From assembly GCF_014529535.1 (NCBI RefSeq), contig NW_023503501.1, positions 7,198,150 to 7,262,149 on the forward strand: a stretch of DNA of 64,000 nt, written 5' to 3'. This document shows positions 60,601 through 64,000 of the stretch, one piece after another. The position numbers and the translations under genes are program-made. The notes under the pieces were generated by a model that searched no databases, was not told where the DNA came from, and was given only the letters and a program-made list of their open reading frames with translations. This stretch comes from Bradysia coprophila. Lineage: Eukaryota > Arthropoda > Insecta > Diptera > Sciaridae. Within the stretch, counting starts at the first letter, position 1. Every line of letters begins with the position of its first letter.

Positions 60601-63600
60601 AATTTGTGCAAACGGCAATCGCTAAACAAAAAGAGCAAATGCGACAAGATACACAATCGCCTTGCACTGATTGTACTGGTAGCTCGTCACTGAGTCCTCC
60701 AGCAACTCCGATCCAAAGTCAAGAGGATGAGAGTCTTCAAAATTCAAATTCATCGAAATCTTTACTGAACGATGAAACATCGTCACTTCCATCTAGTTTA
60801 CCTACCACACTCATTGAAAGCACTGATGATACAACTACGCCAACTGTTCCTGATACGACTACCTTAAAGAAGGAAGAATCTCTAAAACCAATGACGAGAA
60901 AACTTACGCGTCCGGCTTTACTCTCAAACATTATACTTGGGACAACCAACAAAAAACTGAATTCATTCAGTCGCCAAACAATAAAAGCAGTTCCTGCAGC
61001 ACCTCCAACAATATCAATAGATTTTTGGGAGAATTACGATCCAGCTGAAGTGAGTCAAACCGGCTTCGGTCTTATCGTATCGGAAAACATACCACTTCGA
61101 GCGTTATGCTTTTTATGTGGCAGTGCCGGACTGGACGCATTAATATTTTGTGTGTGCTGTTGCGAACCATATCACCAGTATTGCGTTGAAGATGAGTACA
61201 ATCTGAAACATTCGTTGGACGACACGAATCTCAGCATTCTTGATAGCACACTAACCGGTGCGAATCAAACGCAATCGTTAAACAATCGCTTGAATTGGTT
61301 ATGTCCGCGATGTACGGTATGTTATACATGCAATATGGCATCGGGTTCAAAAGTTAAATGTCAGAAATGCCAAAAGAACTATCACTCAACATGTCTCGGT
61401 ACAAGTAAGCGATTACTTGGCGCTGATCGTCCACTCATTTGTGCTAATTGCTTAAAATGTAAAAGTTGTGGCACAACAAACGTATCGAAATTCGTCGGCA
61501 ATTTGCCAATGTGTTCGTCGTGTTTTCAGCGCAGACAGAAAGGCCATTTCTGTCCGTTGTGCCAAAAATGTTACGAAGACAATGATTTCAATATCAAAAT
61601 GATGGAATGTGGTGATTGCAAAAAGTGGGTGCACGCAAAATGCGAAGAGTTGACCGATGAACAGTACAATATGTTGAGCGTTCTGCCGGAGAATATTGAA
61701 TTCATTTGCAAGAAATGCGCCAAAACAAACTCAACGGCCGACAAATGGCGTGAAGCTGTTGCAGCTGAATTTAAATCCGGTCTGCTCAGCGTTATAAGAT
61801 TGTTGAGTAAAAGCCGGCAGGCGTGTGCATTGCTCAAACTAAGTCCCCGAAAGAAACCGGGCTCGTGCATCTGCCAGCCCATTCAATCGAATCGAAATAT
61901 TCAATTCGACAAGGAACGGATCGACGACGAGTTACACGATTGTGAAACAATGGACACCGAATCGGATATGCAATTCGACGACTCAACGGCTGCGGTCAAA
62001 TGTTATTGTGGTGCTGGACAGAAAGTGCAGCCCATGTCAACAGCTCCGCCAAGTTTACTAGAAATAAAGCAGAAAATTGGTGCGAACGAATACTATTCGT
62101 TGGCCGATTTCAATTACGACATGAATCTCATCACAACAGCGGCTGCATGCGACGAACTTACAATAACATACAAAGAGATTCTGAGCGAAGCCTTTCCATG
62201 GTTCCAAAACGAAACGAAGGCCTGCACGGATGCTCTGGAAGAGGACATGTACGACTCGTGCAATTTCCAGGAAAATTCGGCGAACATCGAATGTGATCAA
62301 CAAGTACCGATGATCGATGTTCCCGACGACATCGACGATTACTTCTACACGCCGAACGAACTTCAAGAGACACGAATTTGTATGTTTTGTAAAAGTGTTG
62401 GCGAGGGTGGCTCACTGGACGAATCGCGCTTGCTGTACTGCGGCCAAAATTGTTGGGTTCACACGAATTGTGCCATGTGGTCGGCCGAAGTGTTCGAAGA
62501 AATCGACGGATCGTTGCAGAATGTCCACAGTGCAATATCACGCGGACGCTCAATCAAATGCAGTAAATGCGGTTCCAAAGGTGCAACCGTTGGTTGTAAT
62601 GTAAAAAATTGTGGCGAACAGTTTCATTACAAGTGTGCCAGGTCGCTGGACTGTGCATTCATGGTAGACAAAACCGTTTACTGTCCTCAACATCTGGCCG
62701 ATGCCAATCGGAAAAAGTGTACAATCGAAAAGAATTTCGAGGTTCACCGGCCCGTTTATGTGGAATTGGATCGTAAAAGACGGAAATCGGTCGACCCGAG
62801 CCGGGTACAATTTGTTATCGGCGCACTGCAAGTTAAACAATTGGGTAAATTTGTCACATCACTGTCCGATACGAACGATGCCATCGTACCGGCTGACTTC
62901 CATTGTACCCGATTGTATTGGTCTTCGAAAGAACCGTGGAAAATCGTTGAATACACAGTGCGTACATCCATACAAAACAACAATTTTAGTTTGACGCTAG
63001 ACACTGGACGAAATTTTACCGTTGACCACTCCAACAGTTTGAATATGGTTCAACGAGGCCTAACGCAAATTTCTAAATGGCATAGCAGCTTAGCTAACGG
63101 TGAGGACTACGAATATATTATTCGACAGGAACGGTCTGTTAAACAATTACTGGAAGCGGTTAACGGAATCGGTAGTGCAGATGAGACCAATGAAGATGAG
63201 CCCCAAAACAATGCCGATCTCTTGCCACCCGAAATAAAGGACGCCATTTTCGAAGATCTGCCCCACGACATTTTGGACGGAATTTCAATGTTGGACATTT
63301 TCCCGAAACTGATGACGTATGAGGACCTCGTTGCCATGGACAGTAAGAACGAAGTGTATTTGAGCAATGACCTATCGCGTGACGTTCGCGATTATAATAT
63401 GTCCGATGATGAACTCAGCGACGGTCAGAAAGATTACGACGGTGGTAGCGACAGTTGGATGAACAATACAAATCCGAATGTTGCTCATGTTGAAGATGCC
63501 ATGCTATCAGCTCGTTCGATAAGCCGTGAGCTGAAACGAAGTAAATCTGAAGTATTTTCTCGTGGTGTCGCTGCGTCCCGAAGTCAACAACGATCGTCTA

Positions 63601-64000
63601 GTTTAAATTGGAGCAGTAAATTGGAGACAAATGCGGCGAAACGACGAAAAATGAACTTGAGATTGGCAGATGGTGTTTTGATGTCACTGGGACGTCGCAA
63701 GGACGATCTGTTGCCATTGAATGTATCCGAAAGACGACGTTCCGACGATATAAGGCACAAAAATTTCACCTGGTCAGCAGCTAAACGATTTAATCAAAGC
63801 GATGACAACTCGTTGAGTGACTCGTTGGCTGCGTCTGATATTTTGGATAAGCTAAAAATATCCCAACTGGATGGCATGGACGATGTGAGCAGTTGCAGTG
63901 AAGATAATTCACCAGTGCATGAGTTCTCCACCTACGATAATCGCGAATCGCCCGTCAAGTGTGATCGTTGTCATTGCACCTACCGCACTGTTGATTCGTA
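39646..64000 (+). CDS. trx: Trithorax (MLL1/2-type histone H3K4 methyltransferase), 5' part
   Basis: Exons 39646-39822, 55949-56786, 59235-59732 and 59797 to the window edge, about 1905 codons in frame. The N-terminus MGKSKFPGKPSKIVNKKRVS matches dipteran Trx. A basic, Ser/Thr-rich region follows. Next is a nuclear-receptor-type zinc finger at about 448-530 (LCGVCGTF, CGACRKF, CHACWLKKC), characteristic of insect Trx in place of the MLL CXXC domain. Three PHD fingers lie at about 940-1010, 1015-1065 and 1087-1146 (CPLCQKCY, WVHAKCE), an extended PHD at about 1364-1471 (CMFCKSVGEGG, HTNCAMWSAEV, KCARSLDC), FYRN at about 1507-1573 (QFVIGALQVKQLG, CTRLYWS), and a Taspase-1-type site QLDGMDD near 1860. 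FYRC and the SET domain lie beyond the edge. The protein keeps Hox and other genes active through nuclear H3K4 methylation. Intron 1 is 16.1 kb. Confidence 0.96.
40709..40764. repeat. Foldback hairpin in trx intron 1
   Basis: ATTTCATATGGAGTAGGATC pairs with GAATCCTACTCCATATGAAAT-type complement around an 8-nt loop (AGCGACAG) closed by CTCG and CGAG. Confidence 0.7.
41575..41731. mobile_element. MITE with 38-bp inverted repeats in trx intron 1
   Basis: CTTGGAACGAGCCGAACAAT and ATGATCTGGAATTT on the left. AAATTCCAGATCAT and ATTGTTCGGCTCGTTCCAAG on the right. Poly(A) and poly(T) border the two ends. Confidence 0.8.
43845..44041. mobile_element. MITE, possibly Tc1/mariner-type, in trx intron 1
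   Basis: ATAGGTTTGTTCCAAG at the left is exactly complemented by CTTGGAACAAACCTAT at the right. A second inner pair reads AATTTCATCCATA and TATGGATGAAATT. A TA dinucleotide bounds each GGTTTG end. Confidence 0.7.
48056..48449 (+). mobile_element. tRNA-derived SINE in trx intron 1
   Basis: The head resembles a tRNA: A box TGGCTCAGTGGTTA at 48067 and B box GGGTTCGTTTCCC at 48108-48120. A body of about 300 bp follows. The 3' end reads GGGCTGCTATTGAGGC, followed by a (CAAAT)n tail of about four units at 48430-48449. The Pol III boxes, unrelated body and short tandem tail are the usual SINE layout. Confidence 0.75.
52843..54128. repeat. Unclassified interspersed repeat, copy A (interrupted)
   Basis: Shares about 430 bp with 57254-57697. 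Common words include TGTACGAACGTAGCGACAAC, TTCATTCGAGTCATAATTGT and GGATTCGTATACCGTAGATC. It is split by an 868-bp hAT element. The 65-codon open frame in each copy begins at TTG and has no known domain. Confidence 0.8.
52922..53789. mobile_element. 868-bp non-autonomous hAT element
   Basis: Terminal inverted repeats CAGGGTTCCGG and GGAACCCTG. Flanking 8-bp duplication GTAATAAC at 52914-52921 and 53790-53797. The related repeat at 57353-57360 has the single unduplicated GTAATAAC. Each half is a tandem array of about 40-bp units containing GTAACGTTAC and TTTTTCCGGTA, and the two halves are inverted to each other. No transposase ORF. Confidence 0.95.
56787..59234 (+). other. Trithorax intron 2
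   Basis: 2.4-kb intron with donor TCAG/GTATGT and acceptor TTAACTAG. It contains the intact repeat copy at 57254-57697. Nothing else recognisable. Confidence 0.85.
57254..57697. repeat. Unclassified interspersed repeat, copy B (uninterrupted)
   Basis: Same unit and orientation as 52843-54128 without the hAT insertion, and about 30 bp longer near 57318-57350. Ends near GTAAAAGGTATCTG. The family is not recognised; there is no terminal repeat or coding domain. Confidence 0.8.
63864..63884 (+). other. Predicted Taspase-1 cleavage site in Trithorax
   Basis: Codons for QLDGMDD match the consensus Gln-hydrophobic-Asp-Gly followed by acidic residues at which Taspase 1 cuts MLL and Trx between Asp and Gly. 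It sits C-terminal to FYRN, as in the MLL cleavage region. Confidence 0.75.

Overview
This is AT-rich eukaryotic nuclear DNA from an insect, most likely a fly, and plausibly a lower dipteran such as a fungus gnat (inference). The evidence is short GT-AG introns, a Trithorax with the nuclear-receptor-type zinc finger known from dipteran Trx, a DM4/12-domain secreted protein and a divergent ionotropic receptor. There are no operons, CRISPR arrays or prokaryotic signals.

Layout. 0.8-2.4 kb: Fip1 (- strand, 3 exons). 2.4-5.3 kb: a cluster of small inverted-repeat transposons. 5.3-6.7 kb: an unrecognised secreted cysteine-rich protein (+, 3 exons) whose first intron is built largely of foldback elements. 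8.3-10.1 kb: an intronless ionotropic-receptor-like channel (+). 11.5-13.2 kb: a reduced SLC15/POT-type transporter (+, 4 exons). 13.7-14.2 kb: a small secreted Asn/Gln-rich peptide (-, 2 exons). 14.5-19.6 kb: a dense nest of repeats, including a 2.85-kb long-inverted-repeat structure. 20.0-21.4 kb: ribosomal protein S8 (+, 4 exons). 23.6-24.4 kb: DM4/12 secreted protein (-, 3 exons). 27.0-28.0 kb: thiamine pyrophosphokinase (+, first exon not found). 30.9-32.0 kb: SAP-domain mRNA-export factor SARNP/CIP29 (-, 3 exons). 32.3-35.1 kb: more transposons, with a 145-bp tandem repeat. 35.8-36.8 kb: a BPHL-like alpha/beta hydrolase (-, 4 exons) with Cys where the nucleophile Ser is expected. 39.6-64.0 kb: the 5' part of trithorax (+), with a 16.1-kb first intron, running off the right edge before FYRC and SET.

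The genes are an ordinary set of unlinked housekeeping, sensory and secreted functions: pre-mRNA 3' processing, mRNA export, translation, cofactor synthesis and chromatin memory. No joint pathway is visible. The less ordinary content is the non-autonomous transposons. Several have exact 8-bp target duplications of hAT type, including two related foldback elements only 52-53 bp long. Two insertions can be checked against an uninterrupted copy of the host repeat inside the same window. No transposase or reverse transcriptase ORF was recognised.

Exon boundaries were set by hand from GT-AG sites, reading frame and protein family expectation. The reconstructed coding lengths are multiples of three, except where a gene is incomplete.
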